Shown one piece after another: positions 21,671 to 30,231 of a stretch of DNA of 64,000 bases; position 1 is the first letter of the stretch, and each line of letters opens with the position of its first letter. Under the pieces are notes generated by a model, which saw only the letters and a list, made by a program, of their open reading frames with translations, was not told the origin of the DNA and made no database searches. Position numbers and translations under genes: made by a program. Location of the stretch: contig NZ_QEYE01000011.1 of the NCBI RefSeq assembly GCF_003122205.1, positions 1 through 64,000 on the forward strand, given 5' to 3'. The stretch is from Maritimibacter sp. 55A14. Lineage in GTDB: Bacteria > Pseudomonadota > Alphaproteobacteria > Rhodobacterales > Rhodobacteraceae.

Positions 21671-22731
21671 GGCCGGGCCTCCAGAAGGTCGCGATAGATG
21701 GCGGTCAGAGCGGCGGCCTCGCCCTCGATCCGGAAATTCTGCTCCACATGGCGACGGGCGGCGGCCGACTGGCGCGCCAGCGCGGCGGGATCGTCGAGCA
21801 GCCCGGCTATGGCGCGGGCCATGCCCTCCGCGTCGCCCGGCGCGATCAGGTGGCCCGTCTCGCCCTCGGCGATCAGTTCCTCGAAGGCGCCGACGCGGGT
21901 GGCGACCACCGGCACGCCGCAGGCCATCGCCTCCAGCGGGGTGAGCCCGAAGCCTTCCCAGCGCTGCGGCGCCACGAAAAGGTCGAGCGCCTGGTACCAG
22001 CGGGCGATCTCATGCACCGGCACCTCGCCGCAGAAGCGCAACCGGCCGGCCAGCCCCGCCGCCGCGACCTTGTCGCGCAACTCACGCTCGAAGCCCTGGT
22101 GTTTCTCGGTAGCCCGGCCCAGGATCACGCCGCCCGCATCCGGACGGTTGCGCAGCACCTCGATCATCGCCTCGATGAAGACATCGGTCCCTTTCTGCGC
22201 GCGGATACGCCCGAAACAGCCGACCAGCGGCCCGGCGGGCAGGCCGAGTTCGGCCTTCAGCGCGGCGCGGTCGGGGGCGGGGTGAAAGGTGTCGGTGTCG
22301 ATGCCGTGACGGATCACCTGCGCGTCGCGCTCCAGGTATTGCGCGGTCTTGCGCGAGGTCGCCACGATCGCGTCCATGCGCCGGATCAGCCATTTCGTCA
22401 GCCCGGTATGCCGACGCTGCGACGCCGATGTGAAAAGCAGCCGCAGCTTCTTGCCCAGCAGGTATTTCAGCGCCAGCCCGCCCAGCATCTCGGTATTGCG
22501 GCGCGCGTGCCAGACGCGCGTGCCCGACGGACCGCGCCGCGGCATGGTCACGAGCGCCAGCAGGCGGATCTGCGGCACATGGCCGGGCAGGACGGGACCG
22601 GCCGCCGCGATGGCGATCTCGCGCGCCTGAAGCGGCACCAGCCGGACGATCGTGGCCGTCACGCCCGACAGGCGGCGCTTGAAATTCGGCGCGATAACAT
22701 CGACCCCGGCAGGGTCAAGATAGCTGACCAT
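21667..22731 (-). CDS. Glycosyltransferase family 4
   Basis: The 354-residue GT-B enzyme has IVATSRKTAQYLERDAQVI, GIDTDTFHPAPDR, VGCFGRIRAQKGTDVFIEA and the EX7E-containing WEGFGLTPLEAMACGVPVVA. The pattern is that of LpcC/mannosyltransferase-like enzymes of LPS core synthesis. It is the first gene of the minus-strand glycan cluster, and its promoter must lie between 22732 and the mipZ stop at 22824 or further upstream if the cluster is read through from mipZ. The start ATG at 22731 is the first in frame. Confidence 0.92.
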   Translation of the reverse strand: MVSYLDPAGVDVIAPNFKRRLSGVTATIVRLVPLQAREIAIAAAGPVLPGHVPQIRLLALVTMPRRGPSGTRVWHARRNTEMLGGLALKYLLGKKLRLLFTSASQRRHTGLTKWLIRRMDAIVATSRKTAQYLERDAQVIRHGIDTDTFHPAPDRAALKAELGLPAGPLVGCFGRIRAQKGTDVFIEAMIEVLRNRPDAGGVILGRATEKHQGFERELRDKVAAAGLAGRLRFCGEVPVHEIARWYQALDLFVAPQRWEGFGLTPLEAMACGVPVVATRVGAFEELIAEGETGHLIAPGDAEGMARAIAGLLDDPAALARQSAAARRHVEQNFRIEGEAAALTAIYRDLLEARP

Positions 22732-22823
22732 GGGCGCGGGGTTCCTTCACGCGGACGGCAGACTTGCGCCCGGATACCGAATTGCCCCCCGCCGCGCAAG
22801 ACGCGCGGGTCCGGCGCAGGCGG

Positions 22824-23633
22824 TCAGACGGTGACGCTGACGCCCGGCAGGTCGAGCGCCTTCATCAGGTCGCGCAGCTCCTGCCGGGCGGCGATGTTCG
22901 ACAGGTTCAGGCTGGTGACGCCAGTATCCTTGAGGTCGAGCAGCGTCAGCCCGCTGGGGAAAAGCTCGCGGAAGACGACGCGCTCGGAAAAGCCCGGCGC
23001 CACGCGGAAGCCGATCCGCCGCGCCAGATCGGTCAGCGCGGTGCCCACCTTGCGTTTGTTGTGCATGTTCTGGCTGCCCAGCCGATTGCGCAGCACGATC
23101 CAGTCGATCGGCTTGAGCCCGGCCTCGGCGCGCAATTGCCGCGCGTGCCAGACCATCTCCGAATAGACCGACGGCCCCGTGACGCGCCCGGTCGCCCCGT
23201 CGATCCGCGCCAGCATGTCGAAATCCACGAAACTGTCGTTGAGCGGCGTGATCAGCGTGTCGGCCAGCGAATGCGCAAGCTGGCTGAGCCGCGTATGCGA
23301 TCCGGGGCAGTCGATGACGATGAACTCGGTCACCGGCTCCAGCCCGCGGATCGCCTCGCCCAGCCGGCGGTCCCAGATATTCTCGCCCGGCGCGAGATCG
23401 GCTTCGCTCAGATCCGGCAGGGCGCCCATCAGCGGGGTCGGCAGATAGATGTCGCGGCGCGCACCGAAGGCCAGGCGGTTTTCCACATAACGCGCGAAGC
23501 TGCGCTGGCGCACGTCCAGATCGAGCGCGCCGACCCGGTGGCCCATGCGCGAGAGCGCGGTCGCGACATGCATGCAGGTCGTCGATTTGCCCGAGCCGCC
23601 CTTCTCGTTTCCGGTGACGATGATATGGGGCAC
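22824..23633 (-). CDS. mipZ: MipZ, ParA-family division-plane positioning ATPase
   Basis: MipZ forms a bipolar gradient with ParB and keeps FtsZ at midcell in alphaproteobacteria lacking MinCD. The deviant Walker A motif VTGNEKGGSGKSTTCMH is near residue 6 and VIDCPGSHTRLSQLAH forms the switch region; length 269 matches Caulobacter MipZ (about 274). I place the start at GTG 23633 because GGAGGG lies six bases upstream; a longer frame to 23792 would run through a perfect palindrome and adds unrelated residues. It is downstream of rpmE but separated by a terminator-like hairpin. Confidence 0.92.
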   Translation of the reverse strand: MPHIIVTGNEKGGSGKSTTCMHVATALSRMGHRVGALDLDVRQRSFARYVENRLAFGARRDIYLPTPLMGALPDLSEADLAPGENIWDRRLGEAIRGLEPVTEFIVIDCPGSHTRLSQLAHSLADTLITPLNDSFVDFDMLARIDGATGRVTGPSVYSEMVWHARQLRAEAGLKPIDWIVLRNRLGSQNMHNKRKVGTALTDLARRIGFRVAPGFSERVVFRELFPSGLTLLDLKDTGVTSLNLSNIAARQELRDLMKALDLPGVSVTV

Positions 23634-23655
23634 GCGCAACCCTCCAGAGCGGAAC

Positions 23656-23682
23656 GAAAAAGCGCGCCCCGCGGGGCGCGCT
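23656..23682 (-). terminator. Perfect 22-bp palindrome with T-run in the mipZ leader
   Basis: Positions 23661-23682 are a perfect palindrome built from AGCGCGCCCCG and its complement, followed on the minus strand by five T residues. It has the form of an intrinsic terminator but lies only about 23 bases before the mipZ start, so it could stop read-through from rpmE or attenuate mipZ. Most of the stem is G and C. Confidence 0.55.
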
Positions 23683-23804
23683 TCTCTATAGGCATTTGGA
23701 AACGGCCCGAAAAGGGGGCGTGTGTCCGGGCGCGGATCGGTTTCGAGGGTCGCGGACAGCAACTCATTGCAAGACGTGTTTCGCGCAGGCATGCGCGCCC
23801 CGCA

Positions 23805-23840
23805 AAGAAAAAGGCCGCACCGCCATCCGGCGGCACGGCC
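23805..23840 (-). terminator. Rho-independent terminator after rpmE
   Basis: On the minus strand, GGCCGTGCCGCC and GGCGGTGCGGCC form a stem around a short GGAT-type loop, followed by TTTTTC. It begins about 40 bases after the rpmE stop, the expected place for the end of the rplS-rpmE transcript. Confidence 0.75.
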
Positions 23841-23879
23841 CTTGTTTCGTGTCCAGTCGTCAGACGTGCAACGCCGCGT

Positions 23880-24101
23880 TCAGAAACCGAAACCTTCGTA
23901 TTTCTTCTTGAACCTCGAAACGCGCCCGCCGGTGTCCATCAGGCGGTGGCCGCCGCCGGTCCAGGCGGAATGCACGGTCGGGTCGATATCGAGCTGCAGC
24001 GTGTCGCCATCCGCCCCGTAGGTGGAGCGCATCTTGTAGACGGTGCCATCGGTCAGCTTGACGTCGATGAAGTGGTAGTCGGGATGGATATCCTTTTTCA
24101 T
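23880..24101 (-). CDS. rpmE: 50S ribosomal protein L31 (bL31)
   Basis: The 73-residue protein starts [20 protein letters not shown] and contains [21 protein letters not shown], the bL31 signature. It has no cysteine, so it is the zinc-independent (C-minus) form. It follows rplS after a short gap on the same strand and is followed by a clear terminator, so the two are probably cotranscribed. Confidence 0.97.
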   Translation of the reverse strand: MKKDIHPDYHFIDVKLTDGTVYKMRSTYGADGDTLQLDIDPTVHSAWTGGGHRLMDTGGRVSRFKKKYEGFGF

Positions 24102-24112
24102 CGCTCTTCTCC

Positions 24113-24496
24113 TCAGGCCTCGGCGCCGGATTTGGGTTTGTAATTGGTCTGTTCGGCGATACGGGCCGATTTGCCCCGGCGCGCGCGCAGATAGTAGAGC
24201 TTGGCGCGCCGCACCTTGCCGCGCCGGATCACGGTGATGCTGTCGATATTGGTGGAGTAGAGGGGGAACACGCGCTCCACGCCCTCGCCGAAGGAAATCT
24301 TGCGCACTGTGAAGGAGGCGCCGATGCCGCTGCCGCCGTTGCGCGCGATGCAGACGCCTTCGTAGTTCTGCACGCGGGACCGGGTGCCCTCGGTCACCTT
24401 GTAGCCCACGCGGATCGTGTCGCCGGCCTTGAAATCGGGGACCGTCTTGCCGAGTTCGGCAATCTGTTCCGCCTCGATCTGTTCGATCAGGTTCAT
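24113..24496 (-). CDS. rplS: 50S ribosomal protein L19 (bL19)
   Basis: The 127-residue protein has the L19 core [30 protein letters not shown] (in part) and [20 protein letters not shown]19 sits at the interface between the ribosomal subunits. It lies downstream of trmD in the conserved order rpsP-rimM-trmD-rplS. The 269 bases between trmD and rplS hold no recognisable gene; they contain a small hairpin (CACGG/CCGTG with a GAAAA loop) close to the ribosome binding site that might be a leader element. Confidence 0.97.
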   Translation of the reverse strand: MNLIEQIEAEQIAELGKTVPDFKAGDTIRVGYKVTEGTRSRVQNYEGVCIARNGGSGIGASFTVRKISFGEGVERVFPLYSTNIDSITVIRRGKVRRAKLYYLRARRGKSARIAEQTNYKPKSGAEA

Positions 24497-24765
24497 GTCG
24501 TTCGTCCTTTCAGCTCACGGTTTTCCCGTGAAGGTGTCGTGCGGGCTCAGAGCTCTTGGTCTTCTTCCGGGTCCGCGTGCCGCGCCCGCCAGAGATCAGT
24601 CCGACATTGCCTTTCAAAGCCGCGCCGTTTTCCCTGCCGCGCCCCGAAGAAAGGGTGCCATGCGGAAAAAGACGACGGGTCCGGACGGCCGATTCAGCCG
24701 CGGACGGGCGGGGTATAGGTCCAATCCCGCCCGCGATCAAGAGCCGATGCGTCGGCGCGGTGGCG

Positions 24766-25569
24766 TCAATCGTCCTTCTTGTCCGCGTTACGACGCCGCC
24801 ACAGGTCCGGGCGCCGCTCGCGCGTCAGCTTCTCGGACATCTCGCGGCGCCATTCGGCCACCTTACCGTGATCGCCGGAGGTCAGCACCGCGGGGATACC
24901 ACGGCCCTTCCATTCGGCGGGGCGGGTGTATTGCGGATGTTCCAGCAATCCGGCGGAATGGCTTTCGTCGGCGGCGCTCTCGGCATTGCCCAGAACGCCC
25001 GGCAGCAGGCGCACGGTGGCGTCGATTACCGCCTGCGCGGCGATCTCGCCGCCCGTCAGGACGAAGTCGCCGAGGCTGACCTCCGCCACGCCGTAATGGT
25101 CGAGCACCCGCTGATCGACGCCTTCGAACCGGCCGCAGAGCAGCGTGATCCCCGGCGCTTCGGTCCAGCGCCGCGCCATGGCCTGATCGAAGGGCTTGCC
25201 GCGCGGACTGAGATAGACGATGGGCCATCCGGGCGGCGTGCCGGCCTGGACCTCGTCGATGGCGCGGCCCACCACGTCGGCGCGCAGCACCATTCCCGCA
25301 CCGCCGCCCGCCGGGGTGTCATCGACATTTCGATGCCGGCCCTCGCCGAACTGTCGCAGGTCCACCGTCTCCAGCGCCCAGAGCCCTTCCTGCAACGCCT
25401 TGCCGGTCAACGACAGGCCCAGCGTGCCGGGGAAGGCTTCGGGGAAGAGCGTGATGACCTTCGCCGTCCAGGCGCCGCTGAGCCGCGGCGGCCCCTCCAT
25501 CAGGCCGCGCGGACGCGCGGAGGCCGAGATCGACAGCCGGCCGTGGGATTTGCGCGGCGTCTCAGTCAT
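24766..25569 (-). CDS. trmD: tRNA (guanine-N1)-methyltransferase TrmD
   Basis: TrmD methylates G37 next to the anticodon. The SPOUT-fold knot regions are present: [34 protein letters not shown] and [18 protein letters not shown], and the C-terminal [19 protein letters not shown] is diagnostic. The start at ATG 25569 gives 267 residues and overlaps the end of rimM by eight bases; a longer frame into rimM adds sequence unlike any TrmD. The N-terminal 30 residues ([21 protein letters not shown] in part) precede the usual family start and form a short extension. Confidence 0.96.
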   Translation of the reverse strand: MTETPRKSHGRLSISASARPRGLMEGPPRLSGAWTAKVITLFPEAFPGTLGLSLTGKALQEGLWALETVDLRQFGEGRHRNVDDTPAGGGAGMVLRADVVGRAIDEVQAGTPPGWPIVYLSPRGKPFDQAMARRWTEAPGITLLCGRFEGVDQRVLDHYGVAEVSLGDFVLTGGEIAAQAVIDATVRLLPGVLGNAESAADESHSAGLLEHPQYTRPAEWKGRGIPAVLTSGDHGKVAEWRREMSEKLTRERRPDLWRRRNADKKDD

Positions 25570-26098
25570 CGGCCCGGTCCGGGAAGAGCCCGTCCGGCGG
25601 GTCCGCGACGATCCGGCCCGCGGCCATGTCCACGGTCGGCACGGCTTCGCGCGTGAAGGGCAACAGCACGGTATCTTGCAGCCCCGGCCCGCCGATTTCC
25701 AGCAGGTCCGTGGCGCCGTGGTTGAGCACCGCGCGCACGGTGCCAAGCGCGGTCCCGCCGGTATCGAGTACCGTCAGCCCGATGAGATCGGCGTGGTAGA
25801 ACTCGTCCTCGCCCAGATCGGGCAGCAGGGCGCGGTCGGCATGCAGGCGCACCCCGCGCAGCGCGTCCGCGGCCTCCTTGCCGGTCACGCCCGAAAGCCG
25901 CGCGGCGAAGCCGTTCTTGACGGGGCGCGTCAGCGTCACGGTGAAACTGCGGCTGCCGTCCTCGGTCGTCAGCGCGCCATAGGTGGCGATGTCGGCGGGG
26001 TTGGCGCAGAAGCTCTTGAGCCGCACCTCGCCGCGCACTCCGAAGGCGCCCGCGATCGCGCCGACGCAGACCCGGCCTGTCTTGGTATCCCCAGTCAT
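25562..26098 (-). CDS. rimM: Ribosome maturation factor RimM
   Basis: RimM assists assembly of the 30S head. The 178-residue protein has the N-terminal [21 protein letters not shown] and the C-terminal PRC-barrel [17 protein letters not shown]...[14 protein letters not shown] segments. The start ATG at 26098 overlaps the stop of a small upstream membrane-protein gene (ATGA) and has a GGGGG ribosome binding site inside it. A frame extending to 26245 is only the out-of-frame shadow of that small gene. The stop overlaps trmD. Confidence 0.95.
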   Translation of the reverse strand: MTGDTKTGRVCVGAIAGAFGVRGEVRLKSFCANPADIATYGALTTEDGSRSFTVTLTRPVKNGFAARLSGVTGKEAADALRGVRLHADRALLPDLGEDEFYHADLIGLTVLDTGGTALGTVRAVLNHGATDLLEIGGPGLQDTVLLPFTREAVPTVDMAAGRIVADPPDGLFPDRADD

Positions 26099-26268
26099 GG
26101 CAGCCCCCTGCAAAGGCCGCTTTCGGCGACGCGGCCCCCGGCATCCTGGCAGCGGTCGGCGGCGACGGCGCGCTGGAACTCGATTCCGGCATAGAAGGCC
26201 GCCGCGATCAGCGCGGCACTCACCGCGCGTCGCATCAGGCCCCATCCCGGAATCATCGCCCAGAGCAT
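26095..26268 (-). CDS. Small membrane-anchored protein between rpsP and rimM
   Basis: A short frame on the minus strand encodes 57 residues from ATG 26268, or 46 from ATG 26235. It has an N-terminal hydrophobic helix ([19 protein letters not shown]), then an exported-looking tail with two cysteines in [14 protein letters not shown], a C-x2-AGG-x7-C pattern seen in small secreted proteins of this group. Its stop overlaps the rimM start as ATGA, and it starts 27 bases after the rpsP stop, so it sits inside the ribosomal operon with translational coupling. That arrangement, the helix and the Cys pair argue for a real gene. Function unknown; a disulfide in the periplasm is plausible. Confidence 0.7.
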   Translation of the reverse strand: MLWAMIPGWGLMRRAVSAALIAAAFYAGIEFQRAVAADRCQDAGGRVAESGLCRGLP

Positions 26269-26295
26269 CGCGTCACCGCCGATGGCCGCGGCGGA

Positions 26296-26712
26296 TCACT
26301 CCGCCGCAGAGTCTTCGGTCTCGGGCTCCTCGGCGGGGGCTTCCTCAACCGGTGCGGCGGCGGCTTCGGCGGCGGCGGCAGCCTTGGCGGCCTTCTCCTC
26401 GGCGCGCTCGGTGGCTTTCTTGCCTGGCACGGCCTTATTCGGGTTGTTGCGTTCCTTCTTCTCCAGAACGCCCGCGGCTTCCAACATGCGGCTGATCCGG
26501 TCGGTCGGCGTGGCGCCTTCGCCCAGCCAGTATTTCACCCGCTCGAGGTCCATCTTCACGCGATCCTCGCTGTCCTTGGGCAGCAGCGGGTTGTAGATGC
26601 CCAGCTTCTCGATATAGCGGCCGTCGCGTGGCATGCGGCTGTCGGCCGCGACGATGCGGTAAAAGGGGCGCTTTTTCGAGCCGCCGCGAGCGAGACGGAT
26701 TTTCATTGCCAT
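26296..26712 (-). CDS. rpsP: 30S ribosomal protein S16 (bS16) with long acidic tail
   Basis: Residues 1-80 are the S16 fold ([53 protein letters not shown]). The remaining 55 residues form an alanine/glutamate/lysine-rich tail, probably helical then disordered; E. coli S16 is only 82 residues long, but such tails are common in alphaproteobacteria. AAGGAG stands 8 bases before ATG 26712; a second ATG two codons later is possible. It is followed by the small membrane-protein gene and rimM. Confidence 0.97.
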   Translation of the reverse strand: MAMKIRLARGGSKKRPFYRIVAADSRMPRDGRYIEKLGIYNPLLPKDSEDRVKMDLERVKYWLGEGATPTDRISRMLEAAGVLEKKERNNPNKAVPGKKATERAEEKAAKAAAAAEAAAAPVEEAPAEEPETEDSAAE

Positions 26713-26758
26713 GGTTTGATCTCCTTGTGTCCTTGGCTTGGGGCCGGGAAAATCCCGG

Positions 26759-27055
26759 TCATTTCTGGTGTTTCTCGTGGTGTTGGATGACTTCGCCGAT
26801 GATGAAGTTCAGGAATTTCGCGGCGAACTCGGGATCCAGGTCGGCCTCCAGCGCCATGCGCTGAAGCCGGGCGATCTGCTGTTCCTCGCGGGCCGGGTCC
26901 GAGGGCGGCAGGTCGTGCTCGGCCTTCAGTCGGCCCACGGCCTGCGTGTGCTTGAACCGTTCGGCCAGCGTGTAGACCAGGATCGCGTCCAGCCGGTCGA
27001 TGCTGTCGCGATGTCCGGCCAGGATCCTGGCGGCGCGGGCGGTCGGGTCGATCAT
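26759..27055 (-). CDS. Chorismate mutase (AroQ type)
   Basis: This 98-residue all-helical protein carries the AroQ pattern: [29 protein letters not shown] with the conserved Arg, Asp and Lys residues, and an HHEKHQK tail. It converts chorismate to prephenate for phenylalanine and tyrosine synthesis and is monofunctional here, without a fused dehydratase or dehydrogenase. Its ATG overlaps the GNAT gene stop by four bases. Presence of this gene between ffh and rpsP is a common arrangement in Rhodobacterales. Confidence 0.9.
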   Translation of the reverse strand: MIDPTARAARILAGHRDSIDRLDAILVYTLAERFKHTQAVGRLKAEHDLPPSDPAREEQQIARLQRMALEADLDPEFAAKFLNFIIGEVIQHHEKHQK

Positions 27056-27576
27056 GCGAGTGCCTCCAGGTCATGCCGGATGACGACGTCGCCGGGGCCA
27101 CTGCCCGGCAGGCTGTCGTCGCGCACCCCGCCCAGACGCAGCGCCAGCGCGATGGAGCGCGCGTTGCCCGCGTCGATGTAATTCACCAGCCGGGTCCAGC
27201 CCAGCGGGTCACGCGCCCAGGCCATGACCGCGCGCGCGGCCTCCCCCGCGATACCGCGGCCTTCGGCCTCCGGCACCACGAACCAACCCAGTTCGGGTGC
27301 GGGATAGGCCGACGGCTCGTAGATGCCGACCTCGCCCAGATAGGCGCCGGTCGCCCGGTCCTCGACGGCGAAGGGGCCATAGCCCATCAGCGTCCATTGC
27401 CCGACTTCGGAGGCCCAGACGCGCCAGGCCGCCGCCCGATCCATCGGCCCGTCTTCCCAGATCGAGCGGTCGGAGGCGTAGAAGGCCGCACGCGGCTCGA
27501 AATCCTCCAGCCGCGGCGCGCGCAGGATCAGCCGGTCGGTCTCCAGCGCGGGAATATGGACGACCGTGTCGGTCAC
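27052..27576 (-). CDS. GNAT-family N-acetyltransferase (RimJ/RimL-like)
   Basis: The 174-residue protein opens IPALETDRLILRAPRLEDFE, the usual RimJ/RimL beginning, and has ELGWFVVPEAEGRGIAGEAARAVM with the acetyl-CoA binding Q/RxxGxG/A-type loop (EGRGIA), then GWTRLVNYIDAGNARSIALALRLG. Substrate unknown; such enzymes acetylate protein N-termini or small amines. It overlaps ffh upstream and chorismate mutase downstream by four bases each, so the three are read as one unit. Confidence 0.9.
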   Translation of the reverse strand: MTDTVVHIPALETDRLILRAPRLEDFEPRAAFYASDRSIWEDGPMDRAAAWRVWASEVGQWTLMGYGPFAVEDRATGAYLGEVGIYEPSAYPAPELGWFVVPEAEGRGIAGEAARAVMAWARDPLGWTRLVNYIDAGNARSIALALRLGGVRDDSLPGSGPGDVVIRHDLEALA

Positions 27577-29063
27577 TTCTTCTTCCCCAGCCCGCTCAGG
27601 CCCGGCGGCAGGCCCGCGCCGCCGCCGAGACCCGGCAGCTTGCCGCCCATTTGCTGGGCCGCCTGTTCCAGCGCCTTCTGGTCCATGCCGCCCATGCCGC
27701 CGGGCATGCCACCCTTGCCGAACATCTGACCCATCGCCTGTTTCATCAGGCCGCGGCCGCCCTTCTTGCCCATCTTCTTCATCATGTCCGCCATCTGGCG
27801 GTGCATCTTCAGCAGGCGGTTGAGCTCCTGCACCTCCTGTCCGGCACCCGCGGCGATCCGCTTCTTGCGGCTGGCCTGGAGGATCTGCGGATTGGCGCGT
27901 TCCTTCTTGGTCATCGACTGGATCAGCGCGATCTGGCGTTTGAGCACGCTGTCGTCGAGACCGGCCTCCTGCACCTGCTTGGCCATCTTGCCCATGCCTG
28001 GCATCATGCCCATGATGCCTTCCATGCCGCCCATCTTCTGCATCTGCTCGAGCTGGCCTTTCAGGTCGTTCATGTTGAACTGACCCTTCTGGAAACGCCG
28101 CATCATGCGCTCGGCCTGTTCGGCCTCGATGGTCTCCTGCGCCTTCTCGACCAGCGACACGATATCGCCCATGCCCAGGATGCGGCCGGCGATACGCTCG
28201 GGCTCGAAGGTCTCCAGCGCGTCCATCTTCTCGCCGAGGCCGACGAACTTGATCGGCTTGCCGGTGACCGCGCGCATCGAAAGCGCCGCGCCGCCGCGCC
28301 CGTCGCCATCCATCCGCGTCAGCACAACGCCGGAGATGCCGACCTTGCCGTCGAACTCCTCGGCCACGTTGACGGCGTCCTGCCCGGTCAGCCCGTCGAC
28401 GACGAGCAGGGTCTCGCGCGGGGTCGCGACATCGCGTACCGCCTGCACCTCGTCCATCAGCGCTTCGTCGATATGGAGTCGCCCGGCGGTGTCCAGCATG
28501 TAGACATCGTAGCCCGCCAGCGTCGCCTGCTGCTTGGCGCGTTTGGCGATCTGCACGGCGGTCTCGCCCCTGACGATGGGCAGGGTATCGACGCCGATCT
28601 GCTTGCCCAGGATCGCGAGCTGTTCCATTGCGGCCGGGCGGTTGGTGTCGAGCGAGGCCATCAGCACGCGCTTGCCGTCGCGATCGGTCAGCCGCTTGGC
28701 GAGCTTGGCGGTGGTCGTGGTCTTGCCCGAGCCCTGAAGCCCGACCATCAGGATCGGCGCGGGCGGGTTGTCGATCTTGAGCGCGCCGGGTTCTTCGCCC
28801 GCCGACAGGACCGCCACAAGCTCGTCATGGACGATCTTGACGACCTGCTGGCCCGGCGTGACCGATTTCGTGACCGCCTGGCCGGTGGCCTTTTCCTGCA
28901 CCGCGCGCACGAAGTTGCGGGCCACGGGCAGCGACACGTCGGCCTCCAGCAGCGCCACGCGGACCTCGCGCAGCGCTGTGGCGACGTCGTCGTCGCTCAG
29001 CGCGCCCTGTTTGGTCAGCCGCTCGAAAACGCCGGAGAGGCGTTCTGACAGGCTTTCGAACAT
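27573..29063 (-). CDS. ffh: Signal recognition particle protein Ffh
   Basis: Ffh binds signal sequences and 4.5S RNA and delivers ribosomes to FtsY. The 496-residue protein has the N domain, the G domain with MVGLQGSGKTTTTAKLA (near residue 105), DTNRPAAMEQL, DTAGRLHIDEALM and TRMDGDGRGGAAL, and a methionine-rich M domain ending in a glycine/methionine tail (KGGMPGGMGGMDQKAL). ATG 29063 starts the canonical MFESLSERLSGVFERL; a longer frame to 29180 is not coding. It is the first gene of the minus-strand ribosomal block. Confidence 0.98.
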   Translation of the reverse strand: MFESLSERLSGVFERLTKQGALSDDDVATALREVRVALLEADVSLPVARNFVRAVQEKATGQAVTKSVTPGQQVVKIVHDELVAVLSAGEEPGALKIDNPPAPILMVGLQGSGKTTTTAKLAKRLTDRDGKRVLMASLDTNRPAAMEQLAILGKQIGVDTLPIVRGETAVQIAKRAKQQATLAGYDVYMLDTAGRLHIDEALMDEVQAVRDVATPRETLLVVDGLTGQDAVNVAEEFDGKVGISGVVLTRMDGDGRGGAALSMRAVTGKPIKFVGLGEKMDALETFEPERIAGRILGMGDIVSLVEKAQETIEAEQAERMMRRFQKGQFNMNDLKGQLEQMQKMGGMEGIMGMMPGMGKMAKQVQEAGLDDSVLKRQIALIQSMTKKERANPQILQASRKKRIAAGAGQEVQELNRLLKMHRQMADMMKKMGKKGGRGLMKQAMGQMFGKGGMPGGMGGMDQKALEQAAQQMGGKLPGLGGGAGLPPGLSGLGKKK

Positions 29064-29349
29064 GCTCCCGGCCCTCCTCGGCGGTTTCCGTTGCACCTGC
29101 CCCCTCATGTAGGAGGCGGGTCTCCAAACACCAATCTCCCCCGTGGGCGAAACTCGCTGACGGGGGGCGATCCCGGACATGACCGGGACCGGACGGCTTG
29201 CACCTGTCCGGATCAGGAGGGGCCTTAGCGGCGGGGCGGGCGGCTGTCAAGGCCGGCAGGCCCGCCGCCGGGCACGGGCGCTGGAAATCGTCCTTGCCTT
29301 ACCGCGCGGCTTGGTCGCAAATAGGGGCGCGTTGTGCACAGGTGCGCGA

Positions 29350-30231
29350 ATGGAGAACTGGGACGAGATCAGGACAGCCTATCACGTCGCGCGGCTGGGC
29401 ACGGTAAGCGCGGCGGCGGGCGTGCTGGGCGTGCATCATTCCACGGTCATCCGGCATGTCGATGCGCTGGAGGACCGGCTGGGCGTCAAGCTCTTCCAGC
29501 GCCACCAGCGCGGCTATACGCCCACCGAGGCGGGCGAGGATCTGCTGCAGGTGGCGGCCGCGACCGACGATCAGTTCGGTCAACTCGCCGGGCGCCTGCG
29601 CGGACGCGGGGCCAGCGTCTCGGGCGAGCTTGTCGTTACCACCCTGGCGGAGATGGTGGGGCTCTTGACCCCGGTGCTGGCGCGTTTCCAGGTCATGCAC
29701 CCGGACGTGACGGTGCGGATCATCGCGGGCGAACAGCTGCTGAAGCTGGAGTATGGCGAGGCGCATGTGGCGATCCGCGCGGGCGGCGCCCCGCAGGAGC
29801 CCGACAACGTGGTGCAGCGGCTGGCCGACATGCCCGCCGCCGCCTACGCCCACCGCGATTACCTGCGCAGCCATGGCGGCCCGGTCACAGACGGGGCGCT
29901 GGACAGGCACCGTTTCATCGCCGTGGCCGATCCCGCGTCGCGCGCGCCGACCAGCATCTGGATGCGCGAGCATCTGCCGGAGGAGCGCGTGACCTTCCGC
30001 GCGCCCAACCAGCTCGGCATTCTGGAGGCCGTGCGCGCCGGTGCGGGGATCGGCTTCCTGCCGGTCTGGCGCGGCCGATCGGACCCCGACCTGATGGAGG
30101 TCATGCCGCCGCGCCCGGAATGGGTGTCGCCGCTCTGGCAGGTCACGCATGTGGACCTGCACCGCACCGCGAAGGTGCAGGCCTTCACCAAGCTGCTGCG
30201 GGCCGCGGCGGAAGACTGGCCCGCGGCGTGA
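29350..30231 (+). CDS. LysR-family transcriptional regulator
   Basis: The 293-residue protein has an N-terminal winged helix (ENWDEIRTAYHVARLGTVSAAAGVLGVHHSTVIRHVDALEDRLG) and a C-terminal substrate-binding domain (GELVVTTLAEMVGLLTPVLARFQ, ILEAVRAGAGIGFLPVW). ATG 29350 is the first start that begins with this helix. It is divergent from ffh and overlaps the EamA transporter gene downstream by four bases (GTGA), so it may control its own operon with that exporter. The effector is unknown. Confidence 0.93.
   Translation: MENWDEIRTAYHVARLGTVSAAAGVLGVHHSTVIRHVDALEDRLGVKLFQRHQRGYTPTEAGEDLLQVAAATDDQFGQLAGRLRGRGASVSGELVVTTLAEMVGLLTPVLARFQVMHPDVTVRIIAGEQLLKLEYGEAHVAIRAGGAPQEPDNVVQRLADMPAAAYAHRDYLRSHGGPVTDGALDRHRFIAVADPASRAPTSIWMREHLPEERVTFRAPNQLGILEAVRAGAGIGFLPVWRGRSDPDLMEVMPPRPEWVSPLWQVTHVDLHRTAKVQAFTKLLRAAAEDWPAA

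Noticed and set aside
23429-23836. Frame antisense-shifted over the mipZ start
   Set aside because: Wrong frame relative to the ATPase motifs, Arg-rich, no ribosome binding site.
24510-24740. Minus-strand frame of 76 codons between trmD and rplS
   Set aside because: Arg/Gly/Ser-rich composition and no ribosome binding site; probably the leader of rplS.
29334-30231. Upstream half of a long plus-strand frame that ends in the EamA gene
   Set aside because: It is the out-of-frame shadow of the LysR gene, which has the real motifs.
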